A stretch of DNA of 13,726 nucleotides from JBCDCU01 sp039180865 (GTDB lineage Bacteria; Pseudomonadota; Alphaproteobacteria; Rhizobiales; JACESI01). The notes under the pieces were generated by a model. That model saw only the letters and a program-made list of their open reading frames with translations, was not told the DNA's origin and made no database searches. Below, one piece after another: positions 6,851 through 12,501 of the stretch. The translations under genes were made by a program, and so were the position numbers. Within the stretch, counting starts at the first letter, position 1. Every line of letters starts with the position of its first letter. The stretch spans positions 1 to 13,726 of the forward strand of contig JBCDCZ010000105.1 of the NCBI GenBank assembly GCA_039180865.1. Direction: 5' to 3'.

Positions 6851-6940
6851 TTTGCCTACTTATTCTCACATCAAAAGAGCCTGCACCCCATGCATCAGCA
6901 GGACCAAACACCTAAAGCGCGAGGTGCGCAATATCACCGT

Positions 6941-6997
6941 TCAAGAAAACTCTTGATTGATACGAATACCGTACTATATATACCGAATATCGTAGTA
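6941..6997. promoter_or_regulatory. Promoter with dyad and direct repeats upstream of SDR gene
   Basis: A plausible sigma-70 promoter for the plus strand is TTGATT (6953-6958), 16 bases, then TATATA (6975-6980). A perfect dyad TCAAGA-AAAC-TCTTGA (6941-6956) overlaps the -35. Two near-identical direct repeats, CGAATACCGTACTA (6963-6976) and CGAATATCGTAGTA (6984-6997), 12 of 14 alike and 21 bases apart, flank the -10 and the probable start of transcription. Both are good sites for the divergent MarR repressor; which one it uses is open. Confidence 0.55.
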
Positions 6998-7011
6998 AAT
7001 GGCTAAGCATT

Positions 7012-7947
7012 ATGACCAATCAAATGAGTAACAACATCATTCTTATGACTGGAATTACCTCAGGCTTGGGTTATGAAGCCATGGTGAAGTTACTCAGGAA
7101 TCCAGAGGTTTCTGTCATCACGGGAGTACGCAATTCAAACAAGCCGAACAATCTGAAACGGCTGAGAACAGACCGTCTCACGGTGTTGCCTCTGGATCTG
7201 TCGTCGCTGCAATCCGTCTCGGAATTCTGTGAGGCAGTTGAGACGCATCTCGGCGATCACCGTCTTTCAGCGATGGGATTCAATGCAGGAACACAAATCA
7301 CGACCGGCCTGACCCATTCGGTCGATGGGATCGAGACAACCTTTGCGGTAAACCATCTGTCGCACTATCTGATCGGCGAGCGTCTTTCTTCAAAATGCGC
7401 CCCGAGCGCGCCAATTGTGGTGACAGCGAGCGGCACCCATGATCCAGGCGATCCGGTCGCAACCCGGTTCGGCTTTCGCGGAGGCGTATTCCTTACCGCG
7501 AAAGACGTGGCGAACGGTAAAATGGACGCTGATGCGAGTCCTTCCCAACAATGCCTCGACCGTTATGCAACCTCTAAAATGGCCAACATCATGCATGTCC
7601 TTTTCAAAGCGCGCACGGACCAGGACAGAACGTGGATTGCTTATGATCCGGGCCTGATGCCCGGAACGGCCCTCGCCCGGGATCGTAGTGCGTTCGAACA
7701 ATTTGCCTGGACAAGGCTTATGCCGGCATTACGGCATGTGATGCGCGGTGTCAGTAGCGCAGAGCAATCCGGCGCCACCCTTGCCAATCTGCTTCTAGGC
7801 CAGAAAACCTATCCAAGCGGAAGCTATATCGAGTTTACCGGGAAGGCTCTTACGCCTTGGAAGCAATCAACCAGTGAGAGCCTTCAAGAAGACCTCATCA
7901 ACGAAAGCCAGGCACTCATTGAGCGCCATTTGAGGCCGCGAACATAA
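7012..7947 (+). CDS. Short-chain dehydrogenase, retinol dehydrogenase/protochlorophyllide reductase-like
   Basis: A 311-residue SDR. TGITSGLG is at 13-20, LDLSSLQSV at 61-69 (the usual DL-S motif that holds the adenine), NAG at 91-93, N114 in FAVNHLSHYL, S140, and Y185-x3-K189 (YATSK). The NHLSHYLI segment and the extra length are typical of the retinol dehydrogenase/WWOX/protochlorophyllide reductase-like SDRs, which use NADP and act on lipophilic carbonyls; the bacterial members are mostly uncharacterised. The chosen ATG 7012 lacks a good ribosome site; ATG 7024 (M5) is an alternative that starts nearer to the Rossmann strand. It is a single-gene unit controlled from the MarR-side promoter region, and its end faces the third LysR gene tail to tail. 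Confidence 0.87.
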   Translation: MTNQMSNNIILMTGITSGLGYEAMVKLLRNPEVSVITGVRNSNKPNNLKRLRTDRLTVLPLDLSSLQSVSEFCEAVETHLGDHRLSAMGFNAGTQITTGLTHSVDGIETTFAVNHLSHYLIGERLSSKCAPSAPIVVTASGTHDPGDPVATRFGFRGGVFLTAKDVANGKMDADASPSQQCLDRYATSKMANIMHVLFKARTDQDRTWIAYDPGLMPGTALARDRSAFEQFAWTRLMPALRHVMRGVSSAEQSGATLANLLLGQKTYPSGSYIEFTGKALTPWKQSTSESLQEDLINESQALIERHLRPRT

Positions 7948-7978
7948 GATAGATCGGCCATATCGCTCGATTCCGACG

Positions 7979-8863
7979 TTACGCTCCGCCGGAAACCAAA
8001 GCGCTTTCAGCCACGATCGCTTCGGCCAGGAATTTTGAAAATACCCGAACCCTTTCCATGTGACGCAGGTCCGGATGCGTGAGCAGCCATGCAGGCCGAC
8101 CGTCATGCAGACCGCTATTTGGAACGCGGACGAGCAACGGGTCTGAATCACCCACGATGCAAGGCAGGAACGCCATCCCCATACTGTTTCGGGCAGCCGC
8201 GGATTGGAGCGGCAGGGTGGGCAGAATCCAGGCGACGGGACTATCGGCGAAAGGCGTCGTTCCTGTGCGGTTCCGGAACGCCGCTCTATCCGGCCAGCTT
8301 ATCCATTCCGGGGGCTCTGTGGCATTGGGGCCGACATGGTCTTCGACATAATCCGGCGATGCGTAAACGGCGTCCCGGAACGGCGGCAGACGGCGACCGA
8401 CCAGATGTTCTTCAGGCTTTTCGGAAAAGCGAATGGCAAGATCCGCATCGCGGCGCGAGAGATCCGAATAGGCGTAGGTGGTGACGAGCTCGATATCGAT
8501 GAGCGGGTATTGCCGACGAAACTCCATCAGCATCGGCAACAGCAGGAACTGAGCGATCGGCGGAGGGACCGTCAGGCGGATCGGCCCCTTTAGACGCACA
8601 TCGTGTCCATCGACCAGCCTTTCCAGTTCCAGCATCTCCGCTTCAACCTGTTGCGCACGGGCGATGATCCTCGAACCGGCTTCTGTCAATAGAAAGCCGT
8701 CCGGCGTGCGATCGAAGAGCTTCGCCCCCACCCGCTGTTCGAATGCGTCAAGACGGCGTAAAACGGTCGAATGGCTGACTTTTAAGCGCGCTGCTGCCTC
8801 CCGCGCCGTTTTCCCGCGTTCAACGGCCAGGAAAATCTGAAGATCGTTCCAATCGGATTGCAT
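7979..8863 (-). CDS. LysR family regulator divergent from the AhpD-like operon
   Basis: A 294-residue LysR-type regulator. The DNA-binding domain runs over residues 1-62 (SDWNDLQIFLAVERGKTARE, AAARLKVSHSTVLRRLDAFE, GAKLFDRTPDGFLLTEAG); the SHSTVLRRL recognition helix is of the type found in LysR proteins with compact targets. The effector domain begins near GPIRLTVPPPIAQ. I chose ATG 8863 because it starts directly at the conserved domain; the frame is open to a TTG at 8902 but the extra 13 residues are not part of the fold. It diverges from the four-gene run beginning with the AhpD-like gene at 8977 and is its likely regulator. The inducer is not predictable from the sequence. Confidence 0.87.
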   Translation of the reverse strand: MQSDWNDLQIFLAVERGKTAREAAARLKVSHSTVLRRLDAFEQRVGAKLFDRTPDGFLLTEAGSRIIARAQQVEAEMLELERLVDGHDVRLKGPIRLTVPPPIAQFLLLPMLMEFRRQYPLIDIELVTTYAYSDLSRRDADLAIRFSEKPEEHLVGRRLPPFRDAVYASPDYVEDHVGPNATEPPEWISWPDRAAFRNRTGTTPFADSPVAWILPTLPLQSAAARNSMGMAFLPCIVGDSDPLLVRVPNSGLHDGRPAWLLTHPDLRHMERVRVFSKFLAEAIVAESALVSGGA

Positions 8864-8904
8864 CGGGCTCGCTGGTCCATAAACGCACCAGATCGATAGC
8901 AAGG

Positions 8905-8921
8905 TTGCTTGTTCAGTGCAA
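8905..8921. promoter_or_regulatory. TTGC-N9-GCAA dyad in LysR/AhpD-like spacer
   Basis: TTGC (8905-8908) and GCAA (8918-8921) form a 17-base dyad in the 113-bp divergent spacer. It is the size of a LysR half-site pair and lies 42 bases upstream of the LysR start. The arms are short, so the support is modest. Confidence 0.35.
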
Positions 8922-8976
8922 ATTTAAACCAGCCTAGTTTGTCGTTGTTTCCACTTAGACACCCAAAGGAAAGACG

Positions 8977-9603
8977 ATGTCCCCCAAAACCCTTACAGAA
9001 CGCGACTTCCCAATCCACGATGCGACCACCGCCCCTTCCGAGGCGATTGAGCCGCTCAATTGGTACCAGGAAAATTTCGGCGTTGTTCCGAACCTTGCTG
9101 GCATCCTTGCAGAATCGCCTGCCCTTCTCGTTTCTTACTGGCAGCTTCAGAACAATCTTCTCGCGCATTCCACGCTCACCCGCCAGGAGATCAACATTGT
9201 ACAAACGGCGGTGGCCCATGCGAATGCCTGCCAGTATTGCGTTGCCGGCCATACCGCCTTCGGCAAGATGGAGTTCTTCAACAACACCGACGAGCAGCTC
9301 AACGCAGTGCGTCAGGATAAAGCCTTCAACGATCCGAAACTCGAAGCGCTCAGGGATTTCACCCTTCTCGTCTTACGCAATCAGGGCCGGATGGCGACAA
9401 GTCAGTTGAACACATTTCTGGATGCAGGTTTCACGCGCGCTCAGGCGCTTGATGTCATTGGCTGTATCGCCGCCAAGGTGATGTCGAACTATGCCAACCA
9501 GCTTGCATTGACCCCGATCGATGACGCTTTTGCGCCACTTGCAAACGGTCTTCCCTACCGCGAAGAGCGGACGGTGAAATCGGGTACCCACGAAGCGGCA
9601 TGA
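8977..9603 (+). CDS. Carboxymuconolactone decarboxylase family protein, AhpD-like
   Basis: A 208-residue protein of the CMD/AhpD fold. The redox motif is HANACQYCVAGH: H81, C85-x2-C88 and H92, the CxxC-x3-H pattern of AhpD-type alkylhydroperoxidases and peroxidase-related proteins. An acidic residue, E71, lies upstream in the same helix and may serve the proton relay. A second half (about 120-180) repeats the helical fold without cysteines except C163. True carboxymuconolactone decarboxylases lack the CxxC pair, so a thiol-based peroxidase or disulfide reductase is more likely. The start has AAAGGAAAG as ribosome site. It is the first gene of a run with two small membrane proteins and a DNA glycosylase-like protein, divergent from a LysR gene. 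No AhpC partner is seen in the window. Confidence 0.88.
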   Translation: MSPKTLTERDFPIHDATTAPSEAIEPLNWYQENFGVVPNLAGILAESPALLVSYWQLQNNLLAHSTLTRQEINIVQTAVAHANACQYCVAGHTAFGKMEFFNNTDEQLNAVRQDKAFNDPKLEALRDFTLLVLRNQGRMATSQLNTFLDAGFTRAQALDVIGCIAAKVMSNYANQLALTPIDDAFAPLANGLPYREERTVKSGTHEAA

Positions 9604-9654
9604 ACCTCTGAACCCGATCGCCTTTTTCAGCTTCGAACCATCAATCCAACCAAC

Positions 9655-9689
9655 TGGAGCAGTGACCCTCTTTAACTGCTCCAAAGAGG
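9655..9689 (+). promoter_or_regulatory. Two mutually exclusive hairpins, one hiding the DUF2892 ribosome site
   Basis: Hairpin A: TGGAGCAGT (9655-9663) pairs perfectly with ACTGCTCCA (9675-9683), loop 11. Hairpin B: CCTCTTT (9667-9673) pairs perfectly with AAAGAGG (9683-9689), loop 9, and covers the ribosome site AAAGAGGA (9683-9690) of the next gene. The left arm of B lies in the loop of A. With no linker between the two 3' arms, both can hardly form at once, so they look like alternative states. A is longer and would leave most of the ribosome site open. Confidence 0.45.
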
Positions 9690-9697
9690 ATAGATTC

Positions 9698-9934
9698 ATG
9701 AAACTCTCTCGTCTTCTAACTTACACATTCGATCAAAATGTCGGACCAATGGACCGTATCTTTCGCATTGTATCCGGCGTTGGTCTGGCTGCGCTGCCCT
9801 GGCTCGGGAATGTCGCCACACCGGAATGGGCAAGCATTGCCCTTACCGTCTCGGGGCTGGCCTGGGCCGGTACCGGCATCCTGAGCCGGTGCGGCATGTA
9901 TTATCTGTTCGGCTTTTCGACGAAAAAGGCCTGA
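9698..9934 (+). CDS. DUF2892 (YgaP-type) small membrane protein
   Basis: A 78-residue inner-membrane protein. A short N-terminal part with DQNVGPMDRIFRIVSG (13-28) leads into two hydrophobic segments, about residues 22-40 and 45-66, and it ends in SRCGMYYLFGFST. The VGxxDRIxRxxxG opening and the C-x2-Y-x2-F/LG-F/I-ST ending are the hallmarks of DUF2892, known as the membrane part of the YgaP rhodanese. There is no rhodanese domain here, so it is a stand-alone copy of unknown function. The chosen ATG 9698 follows AAAGAGGA at seven bases; the longer open frame from a GTG at 9662 runs through the hairpin region and is rejected. It lies 94 bases after the AhpD-like gene, perhaps in the same transcript. 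Confidence 0.85.
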   Translation: MKLSRLLTYTFDQNVGPMDRIFRIVSGVGLAALPWLGNVATPEWASIALTVSGLAWAGTGILSRCGMYYLFGFSTKKA

Positions 9935-9987
9935 CACTTCTCCGTGCAACCCCCGCGCATCGCCAATCCGTCATCAGAGGGCCGGAC

Positions 9988-10380
9988 ATGAAATTCGGAC
10001 TGAAAATTGTGCTTGCCTGCTTGAGCCTCGTCCCCGGCTCTTATGGCCTCTACAATTTTTGGACAGGGATCAGCCGCTTTAGTCCCGTTGCGGTTCGCCA
10101 TCCCACCCTGAACAGTCAGTTCCGATTTCAATCCGGCATCTATTTCGGGTTGGCGATGCACATCTGGTGGCTGATCCCCCGCATTCATCAGGAAACAGGC
10201 CTCTTCAGGATTACCGTTTTTGTTGTTTTCCTCGGAGGGCTCGGCCGTCTTCTGTCATACATCTCTATCGGACCGCCCGGCCCCGTCGCGATTGGCGCGA
10301 TGATCCTGGAACTCACAATTCCCGTTCTGATCATCTGGCAGAATGCAATACGCGAGCCGAAAGGACGATGGAATTCATGA
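9988..10380 (+). CDS. DUF4345 membrane protein
   Basis: A 130-residue membrane protein with four hydrophobic segments at about 5-25, 50-65, 73-92 and 98-118. The central wording NSQFRFQSGIYFGLAMHIWW, followed by FLGGLGRLLSYISIGPPGP and ELTIPVLIIWQ, is the DUF4345 pattern, a family of unknown function. ATG 9988 starts at the first hydrophobic helix with a modest AGAGGG ribosome site; the frame is open further upstream but overlaps the DUF2892 gene. Its stop overlaps the next start by ATGA (10377-10380), which indicates translational coupling to the glycosylase-like gene. It probably sits in the inner membrane. No catalytic motif is visible. Confidence 0.85.
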   Translation: MKFGLKIVLACLSLVPGSYGLYNFWTGISRFSPVAVRHPTLNSQFRFQSGIYFGLAMHIWWLIPRIHQETGLFRITVFVVFLGGLGRLLSYISIGPPGPVAIGAMILELTIPVLIIWQNAIREPKGRWNS

Positions 10381-11042
10381 GACCATTCGACGAGATCTAC
10401 GCGATCGCCGCGGACAGAAAAGGCGGTATCGAGGCGCTTGAAGCAAGCCTTCAGAAACCGAAAACCGTCGGTGTCTTGTGCAAGATCGGTGATGACCGAT
10501 ATCTCGCAGAAGCCACCAAATGCATTTTTCAGGCGGGCTTCAACTGGAAAGTCGTGGAGCGCATGTGGCCCGGTTTTGAAGCCGCATTTGACAGCTTCGA
10601 TCTTGGTCGCTGTGCGATGCTCAGTGATGAGGATTGCGACCGGCTCGTCAACGATGCTCGGATCGTGCGATACGGCTCCAAAATCCGGTCGGTTCAGGAG
10701 AATGCTCAATTCTTTCTCGACCTTGCGGCGAAACATGGCAGCGCGGCGAAGGCGATCGGCTCGTGGCCTTCAACCGATTATGTCGGACTTCTCGATCTCC
10801 TCAAAAAGCGTGGAAGCCGTCTCGGCGGAACCACATCACAATATTTTCTGCGCGGCATGGGAAAAGACAGCTTCATCCTTTCCAAGGACGTCACCGCCCG
10901 GCTTATTGCCGACGGGGTGGTGGAGAAACCGCCGACCTCGAAAAAAGCGATGCAGGATGTGCAGGCCGCTTTCAACGAATGGATGACACAATCGGGCCGC
11001 GGCTTAAGCGAGATCAGCCGGATTCTCGCGATGAGCATTTGA
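10377..11042 (+). CDS. DNA-3-methyladenine glycosylase I (Tag)-like protein
   Basis: A 221-residue protein of the HhH-GPD/Tag superfamily. Tag-like segments are readable: IFQAGFNWKVVERMWPGFEAAF-type sequence at 50-71, LVNDARIVRYGSKI at 90-103, DYVGLL at 134-139, then a hairpin-like region RLGGTTSQYFLRGMGKDSFI (148-167) followed by D171, where HhH-GPD enzymes usually carry their catalytic aspartate. The role would be excision of alkylated purines such as 3-methyladenine from DNA. The N-terminal cysteine/histidine zinc ligands of E. coli Tag are not present, so this is a divergent subgroup. ATG 10377 is chosen: it overlaps the upstream stop (ATGA) and begins with MRPFDEIY, the natural start; ATG 10368 is only two bases from AAGGA. 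It is coupled to the DUF4345 gene. Confidence 0.83.
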   Translation: MRPFDEIYAIAADRKGGIEALEASLQKPKTVGVLCKIGDDRYLAEATKCIFQAGFNWKVVERMWPGFEAAFDSFDLGRCAMLSDEDCDRLVNDARIVRYGSKIRSVQENAQFFLDLAAKHGSAAKAIGSWPSTDYVGLLDLLKKRGSRLGGTTSQYFLRGMGKDSFILSKDVTARLIADGVVEKPPTSKKAMQDVQAAFNEWMTQSGRGLSEISRILAMSI

Positions 11043-11118
11043 TCTCACGCCACCCTTTCCTGCCCGGATTGAAACCGGTCGACAGAAACTAATCGCAACC
11101 GTTTCATCGGAGACCTCC

Positions 11119-11140
11119 GCAGCACCGTCTGAGATGCTGC
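11119..11140 (+). terminator. Weak stem-loop after the glycosylase-like gene
   Basis: GCAGCA (11119-11124) and TGCTGC (11135-11140) form a perfect 6-bp stem with a 10-base loop, 76 bases after the glycosylase stop. No U-run follows on the plus strand. It may end the four-gene transcript, but the support is limited. Confidence 0.3.
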
Positions 11141-11160
11141 CAAGAAAACTCCTGCCTCTC

Positions 11161-11204
11161 GTTCAAATTGATATAGACAACATTTGAACAATCGTTTAAT
11201 TGTT
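11161..11204. promoter_or_regulatory. Two dyads upstream of arsR/smtB-like gene, likely metal-responsive operator
   Basis: GTTCAAAT (11161-11168) and ATTTGAAC (11182-11189) are perfect inverted arms 13 bases apart. AACAAT (11187-11192) and ATTGTT (11199-11204) are a second perfect pair 6 bases apart. The sequence TTTGAACAAT resembles the SmtB/ArsR half-site TGAACA. The dyads lie just before ATG 11209, so the repressor would block its own operon with the metallothionein gene until metal binds. Confidence 0.6.
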
Positions 11205-11208
11205 GGTT

Positions 11209-11532
11209 ATGAAAATTCCTGATATCCGCCCTGATCAGACCGCTCAGCTCGCAGAAACTTTCGGTTTGCTGGCAGATCCGACCCGTCTGTCGATCGTGGT
11301 CGCCTGTATGGAAGACGAGATATCGGCTGGAGACATCGCTGAACAGTTAAACGTGTCGGCGTCGCTTACCAGTCACCATCTCCGGCTTTTGCGGGCTGCA
11401 CGCATCCTGAAGTCGGAAAGGCGTGGGAAACAGGTCTTTTATTCAATGGCCGATGCCTGCGTGCATAACGTGCTGGAGATCATGATCAATCACGTGTTCA
11501 TGCACGATGACGAACACTCAGAAGACACTTAA
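11209..11532 (+). CDS. ArsR/SmtB family metal-responsive repressor
   Basis: A 107-residue winged-helix repressor. AETFGLLADPTRLSIVVACM (15-34) is the standard ArsR opening; GDIAEQLNVSASLTSHHLRLL (41-61) holds the DNA-reading helix, and KSERRGKQVFYSM (68-80) is the wing. The last helix carries D82, C84, H86, H95 and H99. In SmtB the alpha-5 zinc site is D104, H106, H117 and E120; by alignment D82 and H95 match, C84 replaces H106 and the E120 position is changed, with H99 nearby. The alpha-3 cysteine of SmtB/ArsR sites is not at the same place. ATG 11209 begins the conserved region; an upstream in-frame TTG at 11200 is inside the operator. It precedes the metallothionein gene by 14 bases, so the pair matches the smtB-smtA logic. 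Confidence 0.88.
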   Translation: MKIPDIRPDQTAQLAETFGLLADPTRLSIVVACMEDEISAGDIAEQLNVSASLTSHHLRLLRAARILKSERRGKQVFYSMADACVHNVLEIMINHVFMHDDEHSEDT

Positions 11533-11546
11533 ACAGGAGACGAAAA

Positions 11547-11714
11547 ATGCCCGATGTCAAACAACAGAAATGCGCGTGTGCGGACTGCGTCTGCATTGTC
11601 GAAATCAAAGACGCAATCGTGAAAAACGACCGTAATTATTGCAGCGACGAGTGCGCGAAAGGCCACCCGGACGGGTCAGGCTGCGGACACAAAGGCTGCG
11701 CCTGCCACGGCTAA
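11547..11714 (+). CDS. smtA: Bacterial metallothionein, SmtA/BmtA type
   Basis: A 55-residue cysteine-rich protein with nine cysteines: CACADCVC (C9, C11, C14, C16), then C32, C36, C46, C51 and C53, plus H40, H48 and H54. This lines up almost residue for residue with cyanobacterial SmtA, including the ending GCGHKGCACHG and the YCSDECAKGH segment, so the fold and zinc cluster of SmtA are expected. It binds zinc or cadmium in the cytoplasm. The ribosome site CAGGAGA lies seven bases upstream, and the start is 14 bases after the ArsR/SmtB stop, so both form one operon. A long stem-loop follows. The gene is short and easily missed by automatic calling. Proteins in alphaproteobacteria of this type are known, though less common than in cyanobacteria and pseudomonads. 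Confidence 0.95.
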   Translation: MPDVKQQKCACADCVCIVEIKDAIVKNDRNYCSDECAKGHPDGSGCGHKGCACHG

Positions 11715-11737
11715 TCCGGCACCAATGCTGTCACGTT

Positions 11738-11768
11738 CAGAGCTTTCCCCTTCGCGGGGAGAGCTTTG
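11738..11768. terminator. Long stem-loop between smtA and the lipocalin gene
   Basis: CAGAGCTTTCCCC (11738-11750) pairs with GGGGAGAGCTTTG (11756-11768) around the loop TTCGC; 13 pairs including two G-T. It lies 23 bases after the metallothionein stop and 48 bases from the lipocalin stop on the other strand, so it can serve both convergent genes. No long U-run follows. Confidence 0.6.
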
Positions 11769-11816
11769 GCACCTGAAGACTGGAAATTCCACCCGCCGCT
11801 TTCCCTCGGCGAGCTC

Positions 11817-12398
11817 TCACGGCTTCAAATTATCATCGTTCCAGATGAGATCAGACACGTCGTAGCCGTTTTTCTCCAGAATGAGCAGAGCCTTATTGAG
11901 CAGCTGAGGCGACGGGTTCTGCGATCGTGCCAGGATCCAACCACGATTTCCTTTCGGCACACCGACAACTGCCAGTTGGTAGTTCGGGCTCACCCACATC
12001 ACCCAATATTCGGCTCTGAACGTGAAGAAGCTTGAGAACTTCACCTTGAACTTGCCAACGCCGCTCACAACAGCGTCACCGTTAATTTCGACCGTCCGAC
12101 TGCCATGCTTGCAGGTGTTGGTCACCGAGTAATTCACCTCATCGACCTGTTTGTAGATCGCTGTCGAATCCGAACAGCCGAGCTGATAAAACACTGGGAA
12201 CCGAGCCACTTCATGCCAGGTTCCAAGATAGCGTGCGACATCCAGAGTTTCGACGGTCATAATCCGCGCGAACGCAGGCGCGAGACTTCCAAGAACCAGT
12301 GAACTTGCCAAAACACCGACAAGCGCGAGCAACACCCGCTTGCGGAGCCGATCCAGAAAACGATATCGAGCGTGAATTGACGGTCGCAGCTTTGACAT
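11817..12398 (-). CDS. Lipocalin family protein, Blc-like, exported
   Basis: A 193-residue bacterial lipocalin. The first lipocalin motif is YLGTWHEVARFP (57-68), with the invariant G59-x-W61. A later segment YQLAVVGVPKGNRGWILARS (140-159) corresponds to the Blc-type DYRYALVG...WILSR motif, and QLLNKALLILEKNGYD is the C-terminal helix. C75 and C96 may form a disulfide. An N-terminal hydrophobic stretch (about 22-44) ends in APAFA and looks like a signal peptide with a long basic start; there is no lipobox cysteine, unlike E. coli Blc, so it is probably a soluble periplasmic protein or anchored by that helix. Blc proteins bind lysophospholipids or fatty acids under envelope stress. ATG 12398 has a poor ribosome site. 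It diverges from the fourth LysR gene and is probably its target. Confidence 0.87.
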   Translation of the reverse strand: MSKLRPSIHARYRFLDRLRKRVLLALVGVLASSLVLGSLAPAFARIMTVETLDVARYLGTWHEVARFPVFYQLGCSDSTAIYKQVDEVNYSVTNTCKHGSRTVEINGDAVVSGVGKFKVKFSSFFTFRAEYWVMWVSPNYQLAVVGVPKGNRGWILARSQNPSPQLLNKALLILEKNGYDVSDLIWNDDNLKP

Positions 12399-12501
12399 AA
12401 TCTTTTTTTGATTTTCCCAATCCGTCGTTACGTCCTAGTAGATAAAACAGGTGATCGCATTGTCGAGCGCTCTGGGATGGTTCAGTCGCGAAAAGTATCT
12501 G

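Noticed and set aside
6963..6997. CRISPR or tandem repeat array
   Set aside because: Only two 14-base copies are present, placed around a promoter; operator repeats explain them better.
9655..9689. H-type pseudoknot formed by both stems together
   Set aside because: No linker is left between the 3' arms to cross a 8-9 bp stem, so alternative hairpins are more likely.
10167..10376. Longer start for the glycosylase-like gene
   Set aside because: It overlaps most of the DUF4345 gene; the conserved start is at the ATGA overlap.
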